60,879 nt of DNA, taken from assembly GCA_947627115.1 (NCBI GenBank), contig CANQUQ010000014.1, positions 1-60,879 on the forward strand. The letters run 5' to 3'. Below, piece after piece: positions 49,996-57,982 of this stretch. Both the position numbers and the translations under genes were made by a program. A model generated the notes under the pieces. It saw only the letters and a list, made by a program, of their open reading frames with translations, made no database searches and was not told the origin of the DNA. The DNA is from an uncultured Acetatifactor sp. GTDB lineage: Bacteria; Bacillota; Clostridia; Lachnospirales; Lachnospiraceae. The stretch's first letter is position 1, and each line of letters opens with the position of its first letter.

Positions 49996-51357
49996 ATGAA
50001 AAAGATAAAGACAAGCCCGTTTCACAAAGCAGCAATGTTCCTCTATAAGCAGGCATGCCTGCGGAAACTTCCTCTGTTTTCATCGGCTCAGGTGGAAAAT
50101 GATCTGAAGCAGATGCACCCCGGTGAAAATATTCAATGGATCAAAACGGACTATTATGTGAAAAAACTGTCTATGACATTGACGATCGTGCTGGTGGGAG
50201 GACTGTTCGGGGCGGCGGCAAGGCTCAGCGCGGCTGAGAGCGTGGTCCTGCAGGAGGACGGGAGTATTTCCAGAGGCAGCTATCAGGACGGAAAGGCAGA
50301 TATACGGATCGTGGCAGAACTGGAGGACCAGACACAGGAGTTCCGGATACAGCTTTGGCCCAGACAGTTGAGCCGGGAAGAGACGGAAGAGCTGGCAGCT
50401 GAATTTCGGAAGGAGCTGCCGGACCTGATCGTGGGAAAGAACAGAAGCCTCAGTCAGGTGTCAGAGCCTTTGCTGTTGGAGGAGTCCTATGAGGGCTTTC
50501 CCTTTACCGTAGAATGGGACAGCAGCCGCCCGGATATTCTGGGGAGCAATGGCACCGTTGACCCGCCGGACCGGCCCGAACAGATATCGTTGACTGCAGA
50601 ATTTTCTTACGGAGAGTATGCCGGAGAGGAGGTGATGATATTAACGGCGGAACCGGCTTCTGTTACCCCTCAGGAATTGCTTCACAGGGAATTGGAGGAA
50701 TATCTGGTAGCGGCGGAAGAGGCCGGCAGAGAGGAAGAGAAGTGGGAGCTGCCTTCCCGGTGGCAGGGAAGCGAAATCCGCTGGAGACAAAAGACGGAGG
50801 ACAACAGCCTGCCGGTGTGTGTGGCCGCAATCGCCGTGGCGGTATTAGTATACCTGCTGTCTGACCGGGATCTCCATGAGAAGCTGGAAAAGCGCAGGCA
50901 GTGTCTGCGGCAGGAATATCCGGACATTGTACATCAAATGGTGCTGTTCGTGGGCGCAGGTATGACGGTGCGCGGAGCATTTCAGAGAGTGGCGTCGGAC
51001 TATGAACAAAAGCGATTGCTTACAGAGAAAAAGCTTCCTGCATACGAGGAGATGCTCTATACCTGCCGGGAGCTGCAGTCCGGCATATCGGAAGGCGCTG
51101 CATACGAGCATTTCGGAAAAAGAACAGGTCAGCAGGAGTACATAAGGTTCAGCACGCTGCTGATGCAGAATCTGAAGCGCGGGAACAGTACACTGTTGGA
51201 CCGGCTGCGGGAGGAGGCTGACAAGGCGGCAGAGGAGAGACTGCAGAGAAGCAAAAGGCTGGGAGAGGAGGCGGGCACGAAGCTCCTGGTCCCGATGGTC
51301 ATGATGCTTGCGGTCGTAATGGTAATGATCATGGTGCCGGCATTTCTGTCAATGTAG
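49996..51357 (+). CDS. tadC: TadC-like protein with an extra extracellular Ig-like domain
   Basis: The 453-residue protein is far longer than usual TadC proteins. After an N-terminal soluble part there is a membrane helix (about 55-75), an outside region of about 195 residues, a second helix (about 274-292), a T2SSF-type cytoplasmic domain (about 300-420; HQMVLFVGAGMTVRGAFQRVA) and a final helix. The outside region contains FTVEWDSSRPDILGSNGTV followed by a Leu-Thr-Ala-Glu-Phe strand, the pattern of atrophied bacterial Ig domains. A platform protein with such a domain could contact the nascent pilus or the wall. GGGAGGG precedes the ATG at 49996. Confidence 0.8.
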   Translation: MKKIKTSPFHKAAMFLYKQACLRKLPLFSSAQVENDLKQMHPGENIQWIKTDYYVKKLSMTLTIVLVGGLFGAAARLSAAESVVLQEDGSISRGSYQDGKADIRIVAELEDQTQEFRIQLWPRQLSREETEELAAEFRKELPDLIVGKNRSLSQVSEPLLLEESYEGFPFTVEWDSSRPDILGSNGTVDPPDRPEQISLTAEFSYGEYAGEEVMILTAEPASVTPQELLHRELEEYLVAAEEAGREEEKWELPSRWQGSEIRWRQKTEDNSLPVCVAAIAVAVLVYLLSDRDLHEKLEKRRQCLRQEYPDIVHQMVLFVGAGMTVRGAFQRVASDYEQKRLLTEKKLPAYEEMLYTCRELQSGISEGAAYEHFGKRTGQQEYIRFSTLLMQNLKRGNSTLLDRLREEADKAAEERLQRSKRLGEEAGTKLLVPMVMMLAVVMVMIMVPAFLSM

Positions 51358-51424
51358 CGCGGGGACCGCACAGCTCGCCGGCAAAGGCTTCGGAACATGT
51401 AAAGGACAGCAGAAAGGGACAAGA

Positions 51425-51461
51425 AATGGCCGCTGAAGCGGCAGAATGAGAGGTAAATATG
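51425..51461 (+). repeat. Leader repeat, copy 2: MAAEAAE short ORF and hairpin before the Flp pilin gene
   Basis: These 37 bases match 15945-15981 with a single difference. The short ORF (ATG 51426, TGA 51447-51449) has its own SD, AAAGGGA at 51413-51419, and encodes MAAEAAE. It folds as GCCGC-TGAA-GCGGC (51429-51442), and its stop runs into the pilin SD GAGAGG. Confidence 0.7.
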
Positions 51462-51635
51462 AAAAAATTAAAAAATCTGAAACAGTTCATGACAGAGGAA
51501 GACGGAATGGGGACGGTCGAGGTGATCTTAATCATTGTGGTTCTTGTTGGGCTGGTAATTATCTTCAAGACGCAGATAACGCAGATCGTCAATAAGCTTT
51601 TTGAAAAGATCACCAAACAGACGGGGAAGATATAA
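51459..51635 (+). CDS. flp: Flp1-type pilin
   Basis: The 58-residue prepilin is the likely major subunit of the Tad pilus. A charged leader MKKLKNLKQFMTEEDG is followed by MGTVEV and a hydrophobic helix (to about residue 36) and a basic amphipathic tail. Cleavage after Gly16 would put Glu21 at +5, as required by A24 peptidases. It is preceded by the repeated leader at 51425-51461 and its stop directly abuts the next ATG. It is short enough to be missed by routine gene calling. Confidence 0.88.
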   Translation: MKKLKNLKQFMTEEDGMGTVEVILIIVVLVGLVIIFKTQITQIVNKLFEKITKQTGKI

Positions 51636-53072
51636 ATGCGGAGGGAGAACGGGTATTTGACGGTCTGCCTGGCGCTGAGCCTGACGGTGATACTGTCCCT
51701 TTGTCTCACGCTGATCGAAGGGGCACGCAAAAACGGGGCAGCCATGGAGGCTGCCTGCGTGGCGGACATCGGAATGCAGAGTGTAATGGCCGAATATCAT
51801 CGCCAGCTTTTGGAGCAGTACAATCTTTTTGCCGTCGACTCCTCCTATGGAACGGCCAATTCGGGAAGCGGCAGTACAGAAGCGCATTTGTTGAGATATC
51901 TGGAAAAAAATCTGTCAACGGAGGATGTGTTCCTGTCCTCGGTCCTTTACAGGGATTTTCTCGATCTGCATGTGGACGGGGTAAAAATGACAGGAGCGTC
52001 AATTTTGACGGATGACGGCGGAGAGGTATTCCGCAGGTGCGCAGTGGAGGCAATTCGGGATGATGCGGGTCTCTCGGCATTAGAGGAGCTGCAGGAGTGG
52101 CTGGAGGTTGTTCGTGTAAACGGTCTGGATGACACGGATACGGAGGGAAGAAAGAACACTGCGGACAGGCAGCTGCGGGAGCTGGAAGGCATACGGGAGC
52201 AGGAAACGTCAGGCATTACCGTAAATCCCACGACAGTATTGGAGGAAAAGAGGAGGCTGGGAATACTTCGGTTGGCAGTGGAGGAGGAAGAGCTGCTTTC
52301 CCAAAACACTCTGGATTTTTCGGGACTGGTCTACAGTCGAATGCAAAGACAGGAGGTCAGTGTGGGAAATCTTCCGCTTTTGCAGACCCGGCAGCCAGGA
52401 GAACTGGCCGACAGATTTTTATTTCAGGAGTATCTTCTGAAGTATATGGGGCGTTACGGTCAGGTAAGCGAAGAAGACGCGCTTCAATATCAGGTGGAGT
52501 ATCTCATCGCAGGCAGGAATAACGATACTGAAAATCTCAGAAGTGTTGCAGATCGTATCTGCGCTCTTCGGGAGGCGGCGAATGCAATGTATCTGTGGTC
52601 GGATCCGAATAAGCGGAGTGAAGCGGAAATGTTGGCAGATCTGATCGGCACTGCATTGACCGTGCCGGAAATCGGGCCGGTGTTGGAGGTCGTAATTATA
52701 CTGGGATGGGCATACGCGGAAAGTGTATACGACGTAAGGACTCTGTTTTCAGGGGGCAGGGTGCCTTTGATGAAAGATGAAAAGAGCTGGCACTATGGCC
52801 TGCAGGGAGCATTGTCGGGCGATCTTGAGGATTGCACGTCGGGAGGACAGGGCCTCAGTTATGCAGATTATCTCAGGATCTTTCTGTCTCTCACCGGATT
52901 GGAACAGTTGACCGGCAGAGCCATGAATATGGTGGAGGCCGATATGCGTATGACGGCCGGGAACAGGACCTTCTGTCTCGACGGCTGTTATGACAGGGTG
53001 GAGTTTGACATTCGGATGAGCAGCGGGTTCGGGTATCGTTATCAGTTGATCCGGCAGGGCAATTACGGTTGA
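51636..53072 (+). CDS. DUF5702 Tad-associated protein
   Basis: The 478-residue protein begins with a TadG-like N-terminal helix (ENGYLTVCLALSLTVILSLCLTLIEGARK) and carries a large outside region, typical of DUF5702 proteins found in Firmicute Tad clusters. VPEIGPVLEVVIILGWAYAES is a second hydrophobic stretch. It is probably a minor pilus or envelope component. Its ATG abuts the flp stop. Confidence 0.8.
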   Translation: MRRENGYLTVCLALSLTVILSLCLTLIEGARKNGAAMEAACVADIGMQSVMAEYHRQLLEQYNLFAVDSSYGTANSGSGSTEAHLLRYLEKNLSTEDVFLSSVLYRDFLDLHVDGVKMTGASILTDDGGEVFRRCAVEAIRDDAGLSALEELQEWLEVVRVNGLDDTDTEGRKNTADRQLRELEGIREQETSGITVNPTTVLEEKRRLGILRLAVEEEELLSQNTLDFSGLVYSRMQRQEVSVGNLPLLQTRQPGELADRFLFQEYLLKYMGRYGQVSEEDALQYQVEYLIAGRNNDTENLRSVADRICALREAANAMYLWSDPNKRSEAEMLADLIGTALTVPEIGPVLEVVIILGWAYAESVYDVRTLFSGGRVPLMKDEKSWHYGLQGALSGDLEDCTSGGQGLSYADYLRIFLSLTGLEQLTGRAMNMVEADMRMTAGNRTFCLDGCYDRVEFDIRMSSGFGYRYQLIRQGNYG

Positions 53073-53088
53073 AAGGAGGTGGGCAGAG

Positions 53089-54048
53089 ATGTCCTTTCTG
53101 CGGCGTGGCAGGTTGCAAAGAAAAAAATCCATACGGAACAAACATAATCCTTCTCCGACAAATCAAAGGCTTTTCAGGGACCGTGCACACAGTCCTGCAA
53201 AAAAATACAGCGGCGGGGCTTCCCGCCGATCTATAAGATGCCGTTCTGCAGAGAGGATTTCTCTGCCCGCCTCTTTAAAAAGATCTGTCTCTGCCAGTAT
53301 GACGGTGGAGGCTGCGGTAGTGCTTCCGCTGTTTTTGTTCTTTCTGATCAATCTCAGCTGCGCCATTGAGCTGATCCGTCTCCATGGAAATCTTCAGATG
53401 GCGCTTTGGGATACCGGGAGCAGACTGGCCGTCTACGGACATGCGATCGGCGACAAGGACACAGCACCGCTGTTTACCTGGTTCTTCATTAAAAATCAAA
53501 TGACAGAGTATGCAGGCGAGGAGTATCTGGACCGTTCTCCGCTGAGCAGCGGTCCTGAAAGTCTCATGCTTTGGGAAAGCAACATTTTCTCCTCCCAGGA
53601 CGAGCTGGATATTGTTGTGACTTATTCGGTGTCTCCGTGGAGCGGTCCGGCGGGATTTTCTCCCTTCCGGATGGCGAACAGGTATTATGCCCACATCTGG
53701 AACGGGTATGATGTATCCGGCGCCGATCGGGAAGCACGGGAAGAAACAGATATTGTATACATGACAGAAAACGGAAAAGTGTATCACGAGGACAGGAGCT
53801 GCTCTCATTTAGTGCTGGACATACGGCAGGTCTCCCGGACGGAAGCGGAAATACAGACCAATGCGCAGGGGGAAAAATTTACTCCCTGTGAAAAGTGCAG
53901 GCCGGCTGCCGCGGACAAGACACTGTATATTACGGCGGACGGCGACCGTTATCATTCCGACAGAGCCTGTCCGGGCCTGAAGCGAACGGTCTTTTCGGTA
54001 CCGAGGAGCAGAGCGGCGGGACTGCCGGCATGCAGCAGATGCGGATAG
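53089..54048 (+). CDS. TadE-like minor pilin with tandem Cys/His motifs
   Basis: The 319-residue protein has a long basic N-terminal extension (about 1-60), then the TadE helix SMTVEAAVVLPLFLFFLINLSCAIE. The C-terminal 100 residues hold two copies of a motif: VYMTENGKVYHEDRSCSHL ending TPCEKC, and LYITADGDRYHSDRACPGL ending PACSRC. Each has His, Cys and a CxxC pair that could bind a metal ion or form disulphides. It probably sits at the pilus base or tip. The motif's function is unknown to me. The ATG follows AAAGGAGG. Confidence 0.8.
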   Translation: MSFLRRGRLQRKKSIRNKHNPSPTNQRLFRDRAHSPAKKYSGGASRRSIRCRSAERISLPASLKRSVSASMTVEAAVVLPLFLFFLINLSCAIELIRLHGNLQMALWDTGSRLAVYGHAIGDKDTAPLFTWFFIKNQMTEYAGEEYLDRSPLSSGPESLMLWESNIFSSQDELDIVVTYSVSPWSGPAGFSPFRMANRYYAHIWNGYDVSGADREAREETDIVYMTENGKVYHEDRSCSHLVLDIRQVSRTEAEIQTNAQGEKFTPCEKCRPAAADKTLYITADGDRYHSDRACPGLKRTVFSVPRSRAAGLPACSRCG

Positions 54049-54094
54049 GCGAATAAGAGGGTTGGAGAATAAGACAGAGACGGAGGGATTGGCA

Positions 54095-54529
54095 ATGTGG
54101 AAGTTTGTTTTGACCGCTCTTTGGCTGGGGATGCTGGCGGTCGCAGATATCCGGCGCATGCGTGTGCCGATGCTGCTTTTGGCTGTCGGAGGCGTTTTTG
54201 CGGCAGCCGCTGTTTTATCCGGGTGGCGGACGGAGGGACAGAGCGTGATGACAGTGCTGTGGAGCATGACGCCGGGCGCCGCAATGCTGCTGGTGGCTGC
54301 CGTCACCGGAAAGGCGGGCTGGGCAGACGGGGCAGTACTTTTATTTCTGGGAGTTCTTGAGGGGCTCAGAGTATGTATGATAAGCCTTTTGGTCAGCTTG
54401 TCTGCCATTTCTATTGTATCGTTGGTTCTTCTGTGCTTCAGGAAGGCAGGGAAAAATTCAAAGCTGCCTTACCTTCCGTTCCTTTGGATCGGATACATAA
54501 TTCAGACAGTGATGGGAAGCGGACTATAG
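54095..54529 (+). CDS. Second A24-like prepilin peptidase homologue
   Basis: The 144-residue membrane protein has Asp18 in VADIRRMRVPM, matching the first catalytic motif of A24 peptidases. The second motif is altered: GWADG (Asp78) in place of GxGD. With about five membrane helices its size fits the family. It may process TadE-type proteins encoded on both sides, or may be inactive. The ATG at 54095 has GGAGGG seven bases upstream; a TTG at 54062 is less likely. Confidence 0.7.
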   Translation: MWKFVLTALWLGMLAVADIRRMRVPMLLLAVGGVFAAAAVLSGWRTEGQSVMTVLWSMTPGAAMLLVAAVTGKAGWADGAVLLFLGVLEGLRVCMISLLVSLSAISIVSLVLLCFRKAGKNSKLPYLPFLWIGYIIQTVMGSGL

Positions 54530-54554
54530 AGCGAGCAAAGGAGGAGGACAGTGA

Positions 54555-55019
54555 ATGAAGGCGGAAGACAAAAACGCTTATTTTACAGTGGAAGCGGCGC
54601 TGGTGCTGCCGATGGTCATCAGCGCAATGCTGCTGGGCATCTATTTGTTCTGTTATCAGTATGACAGGTGTTTATTGGAGCAGGATATGGACAGTCTTGT
54701 GCTCTGGGGCAGCACAGAGGCAGAAAACGCCGGAGATGCAGCAGAGTTAAAGAGACAGCTGCAGCGCCGGGCTGCGGAGCTGTATCTGGATAAATATGTG
54801 GCTTGGGAAATGACCTCCGTTGAAATAAATCTGAAGAACGACCGCATCGACGTGGCCGGTGGAGGAAATCTTACTTTTCCGGTACCTCAGTGGAACCTTT
54901 GGAATGACAGCAGCCGGTGGAAAGCCGACGCGAGTCTGCAATGCGCTCGTCAGGACCCCGTATTCTTTATCAGGCAGTTTCGTAAATTACAGAGCTTGGC
55001 AAACGATTATGAAAAGTAG
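54555..55019 (+). CDS. TadE-like minor pilin
   Basis: The 154-residue protein opens with NAYFTVEAALVLPMVISAMLLGIYLFCYQYDR, the TadE/TadG-type prepilin-like helix with Glu at the expected place. The remainder is a small extracytoplasmic domain. The start follows AAAGGAGGA. It lies between the second peptidase and the FHA gene. Confidence 0.82.
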   Translation: MKAEDKNAYFTVEAALVLPMVISAMLLGIYLFCYQYDRCLLEQDMDSLVLWGSTEAENAGDAAELKRQLQRRAAELYLDKYVAWEMTSVEINLKNDRIDVAGGGNLTFPVPQWNLWNDSSRWKADASLQCARQDPVFFIRQFRKLQSLANDYEK

Positions 55020-55039
55020 CTCAGAGCATGTGCTCTGAG
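55020..55039 (+). promoter_or_regulatory. Leader hairpin abutting the SD of the FHA gene
   Basis: CTCAGAGCA and TGCTCTGAG form a perfect 9-bp inverted repeat around TG, directly after the TadE stop and directly before the SD AGGGAGGG. No T-run follows. It matches the hairpin-then-SD layout seen at four other genes here. Confidence 0.6.
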
Positions 55040-55050
55040 AGGGAGGGAAA

Positions 55051-56202
55051 ATGCTTCAGACAGAATATGTTAGAAATATCAATTCCAACTATGAAAGAAT
55101 CCTTCTGGAAAAAAAGCCGGAGGAAAATAAATATCAGTACTGTATTTTGAGCAGAGGAGGGATTAAGGGCCTGCTTCCCTGCAGTCTGCGGTATATCAAC
55201 GGTCTGGCTTACCTGTACTATGACATATCCTCAAAGCAGAATACGGCACAGCTTTTTGCCGGACGCTGCATTACCAGGGAGTGGGTGACGGACTTTCTCT
55301 GGAGCATGCGGCAGCTTCAGCAGGAGCTTGGGCGTTTTCTGCTGGATGACCATAATATCCTCTGGTATCCCGATCAAATATTTCAGGATCTGGAGAGCAA
55401 TGTTTTTTCTTTTCTTTATATACCTTATTATGAAGGCGAAAACAGCTTTGGCAGGCTGCTGGAATTTTGGGTGGAGCGGATAGATTACGACGATGAAGTG
55501 CTGGTCGACTGTGTCTATCACATGTATGAGCAATTGGAGAAAAACGGGGAGGTGTATCTTCAAAGACAGATTTTTGAGGATGCGAAGGCGCTGGAACGGC
55601 AGAAGCTGCACAAAGAGCCGGAGCAGATCTCGACGGACCCGGCGGAGAGTGTGTCTGAACCTGTGGAGAACGCCGTCCCGGCCCTGGGAGAAAAAGATAG
55701 TGAGATCATGCCGGATCAGCAGGAGAGACGAGAGGAGAAAAAGGGCATTCTCGGAATCTTTGAGAGCAAGCGGAAACGCAGCAGGGAGCTTCGCGACAAT
55801 TACAGACAGGATATTCAAAAAACTATGGACGGCTATGCGGTGGCGGAAGAAAATGATTATGACGGGGAGGAGTATGGTCAGACTGTATATGTAGAAGTAA
55901 AGGAAGAAACGGAACAGGTCCGGCGGCTCTTTACAGCGGAAGACAAGCTGATCGCCGGCATACAGAAGCCTATTTTCTCCATAGGCAAGAAAAAAGAGGA
56001 GGTGGATGCAGTATTGGAAGACGCTTCTGTCAGCAGGATACACGCCAGAATCGTAAGAGAGGGAAAGAACTATTATCTGGAAGATATGAATTCCACCAAC
56101 GGCACCTGGAAAAACGGTCTGCGCCTGCAGCCTTATGAAAAACGGAAGCTGGAGTGCGGCGATGAGATCAAATGCGGAAGAGTGCTGCTGTTCTTTCGGT
56201 GA
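55051..56202 (+). CDS. DUF6382 and FHA domain protein
   Basis: The 383-residue protein has an N-terminal DUF6382 domain (about 1-190; ILSRGGIKGLLPCSLRYINGLAYLYYDIS), a charged linker (about 190-290) and a C-terminal FHA domain (about 305-383; SIGKKKEEVD, SRIHARIV, LEDMNSTNGTWKNG). FHA domains bind phosphothreonine, so pilus assembly may be tied to Ser/Thr kinase signalling; no kinase is in the window. It is the last gene of the Tad operon. Confidence 0.88.
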   Translation: MLQTEYVRNINSNYERILLEKKPEENKYQYCILSRGGIKGLLPCSLRYINGLAYLYYDISSKQNTAQLFAGRCITREWVTDFLWSMRQLQQELGRFLLDDHNILWYPDQIFQDLESNVFSFLYIPYYEGENSFGRLLEFWVERIDYDDEVLVDCVYHMYEQLEKNGEVYLQRQIFEDAKALERQKLHKEPEQISTDPAESVSEPVENAVPALGEKDSEIMPDQQERREEKKGILGIFESKRKRSRELRDNYRQDIQKTMDGYAVAEENDYDGEEYGQTVYVEVKEETEQVRRLFTAEDKLIAGIQKPIFSIGKKKEEVDAVLEDASVSRIHARIVREGKNYYLEDMNSTNGTWKNGLRLQPYEKRKLECGDEIKCGRVLLFFR

Positions 56203-56244
56203 CAGTAGACGAATGCGTAATGCGGCCCCTGACAAAAGCTTTTA

Positions 56245-56273
56245 TTGTAAATGCAGGGGCAATATGCTACAAT
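56245..56273 (+). promoter_or_regulatory. Promoter of the rhomboid gene
   Basis: TTGTAA at 56245-56250 and TACAAT at 56268-56273 are 17 bases apart, with TGC giving an extended -10. The transcript should start near 56280, so starts upstream of that point are excluded for the rhomboid gene. Confidence 0.65.
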
Positions 56274-56338
56274 AATTGCATGGGTCAAGACGAAAAGGCA
56301 GCTTGCCGGAAGTGGACGGATCGAAAGGACAGACGGAA

Positions 56339-56944
56339 TTGAAGAGCTGGAGACGGCAGCCGATAGTGTGTATCGCACTGGTGGTCATCAACGTGATTGT
56401 GCTGGTGATATGTATGTTTACCGGTGATTTGCTGTATGATAAAGGCGGACTGGATGCTTTCCATGTACTTGTGAAAAAAGAATATGGAAGGATCATATGG
56501 TCCTTGTTCCTGCATGGTGATACCCATCACCTCTTCAGCAACATGATTCTTCTGTTCGCCGTAGGCACCATGATAGAAGATAAGATGGGACATGTAAGGT
56601 TCGCGCTGCTTTATTTTGCGTCCGGTATCGGCGGGGGCATCTTTTCGCTGGCATATAAAGTAATGACAAATGACTGGGTCATGTCGGTGGGAGCCAGCGG
56701 TGCCATTTTTGGCCTAGACGGAGTTTTGCTGGCTATGGCGCTCCTGTGGAGAGAAAGCCTGTCGGACATGACGCCCGTCAAGGTGGGACTGATGATCGTT
56801 CTGTCGCTCTACGGAGGATTCGCCGGCGCAAATATTGACAATGCCGCCCATATAGGCGGTCTGGCAGTTGGCTTTGCGGCCGGGTGCGCCGTATGTCTGC
56901 TGCGGCATAAAAGGTTTAGACATTTTAACGGTAAATTTCAGTGA
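56339..56944 (+). CDS. Rhomboid family intramembrane serine protease
   Basis: The protein of about 200 residues has six membrane helices. The catalytic Ser is in SVGASGAIFG and the catalytic His in AAHIGGLAVG; HGDTHHLFSNM is the conserved L1-helix 2 motif. It cleaves membrane-spanning substrates. The start is uncertain: TTG at 56339 has AAAGGA about ten bases upstream and lies after the predicted transcript start, while the frame is open back to 56276. GTG at 56312 is another option. Confidence 0.88.
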   Translation: MKSWRRQPIVCIALVVINVIVLVICMFTGDLLYDKGGLDAFHVLVKKEYGRIIWSLFLHGDTHHLFSNMILLFAVGTMIEDKMGHVRFALLYFASGIGGGIFSLAYKVMTNDWVMSVGASGAIFGLDGVLLAMALLWRESLSDMTPVKVGLMIVLSLYGGFAGANIDNAAHIGGLAVGFAAGCAVCLLRHKRFRHFNGKFQ

Positions 56945-56953
56945 GGTGAAGAA

Positions 56954-57958
56954 TTGAACGTCAATATCTACTATGGAGGCCGGGGAATCATAGACGATCC
57001 CACACTATATGTGCTCGGCAAAATGCAGGAGATCCTGGAGGAGCTCAGGGTCAATGTTGCCCGATACAATTTGTATGAGTATAAGAACACAATACCTACA
57101 TTGCCTCAGACTCTGAAGGATGCCGACGGCATTATTTTGGCGACTACAGTGGAGTGGTACGGCATTGGAGGTTACATGCAGCAATTTCTGGATGCCTGCT
57201 GGCTCTATGGGGAAAAGGAAAAGATCGCGAGAATTTATATGTGTCCCGTCGTCATGTCTACCACTTACGGGGAAAGGGAAGCGAAGCTCAATCTTTCTAC
57301 GGCATGGGAGATCTTGGGCGGGCTGCCTTGCAGCGGGATCTGCGGTTATATTGAAAACACCGTCACACTGGAAATGAATGAGCAATACAGTCGGATCATT
57401 GAAAAGAAAGCGGAGAATCTGTACAGGACCATCAGTCAGCGGATGGCCAGCTTTCCGGCCAGCAATCAGGTGGTCAAGCAGAAGGTGGCGGTCCCGAAAA
57501 CGACCAACCTGACACCGCAGGAAACGGAACAGTTATCCCAATATGTGTCTGACGACAGCTATGTGCAGAGACAGAAGCAGGATATCCAGGAGCTTACCAG
57601 TCAGTTCCAGGGAATTATGAACGAGGAAGGAGCAGACAGCGAAGAGGAATACCTGGCTGCTTTCCGAAGATGTTTCAGGCCTCAGGCGGGGTTTGATGCA
57701 GATTACGCAATAAATATAGAAGAGAAAAAGAAAAAGCTCATTATATCCGTAAAAGGTCCCAAGATGGAGTGCTATTACGGTACGGCGGAGGAGCCTGATG
57801 TAGAGATGCAGATGAACAGAGCCGCAATGGAGGATATCGTCAGCGGCCGAATGACGTTCCAAAGAGCGTTTATGTCAGGAGCAATGAAAACCAAGGGAGA
57901 TTTTAAAATTTTAAGGACGCTGGATCAAATCTTTCTCTTTGAAGAAAGAAGACTGTAA
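56954..57958 (+). CDS. Flavodoxin-like FMN reductase fused to an SCP2-like domain
   Basis: The 334-residue protein starts with a flavodoxin-fold domain (about 1-165), where ILATTVEWYGIGGYMQQFLDAC is the typical flavin-contact strand and loop. After a helical linker the C-terminal domain (about 240-334) resembles SCP2 lipid-binding domains (VEMQMNRAAMEDIVSGRMTFQRAFMSGAMKTKGD in shortened form: the -SG-x-x-x-G-D- pattern). The pairing suggests redox chemistry on a hydrophobic ligand; this is inference. The TTG follows GAGGTGA and lies 9 bases after the rhomboid stop. Confidence 0.7.
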   Translation: MNVNIYYGGRGIIDDPTLYVLGKMQEILEELRVNVARYNLYEYKNTIPTLPQTLKDADGIILATTVEWYGIGGYMQQFLDACWLYGEKEKIARIYMCPVVMSTTYGEREAKLNLSTAWEILGGLPCSGICGYIENTVTLEMNEQYSRIIEKKAENLYRTISQRMASFPASNQVVKQKVAVPKTTNLTPQETEQLSQYVSDDSYVQRQKQDIQELTSQFQGIMNEEGADSEEEYLAAFRRCFRPQAGFDADYAINIEEKKKKLIISVKGPKMECYYGTAEEPDVEMQMNRAAMEDIVSGRMTFQRAFMSGAMKTKGDFKILRTLDQIFLFEERRL

Positions 57959-57982
57959 TTTTAGGAAGCGAGGACAATAAAG

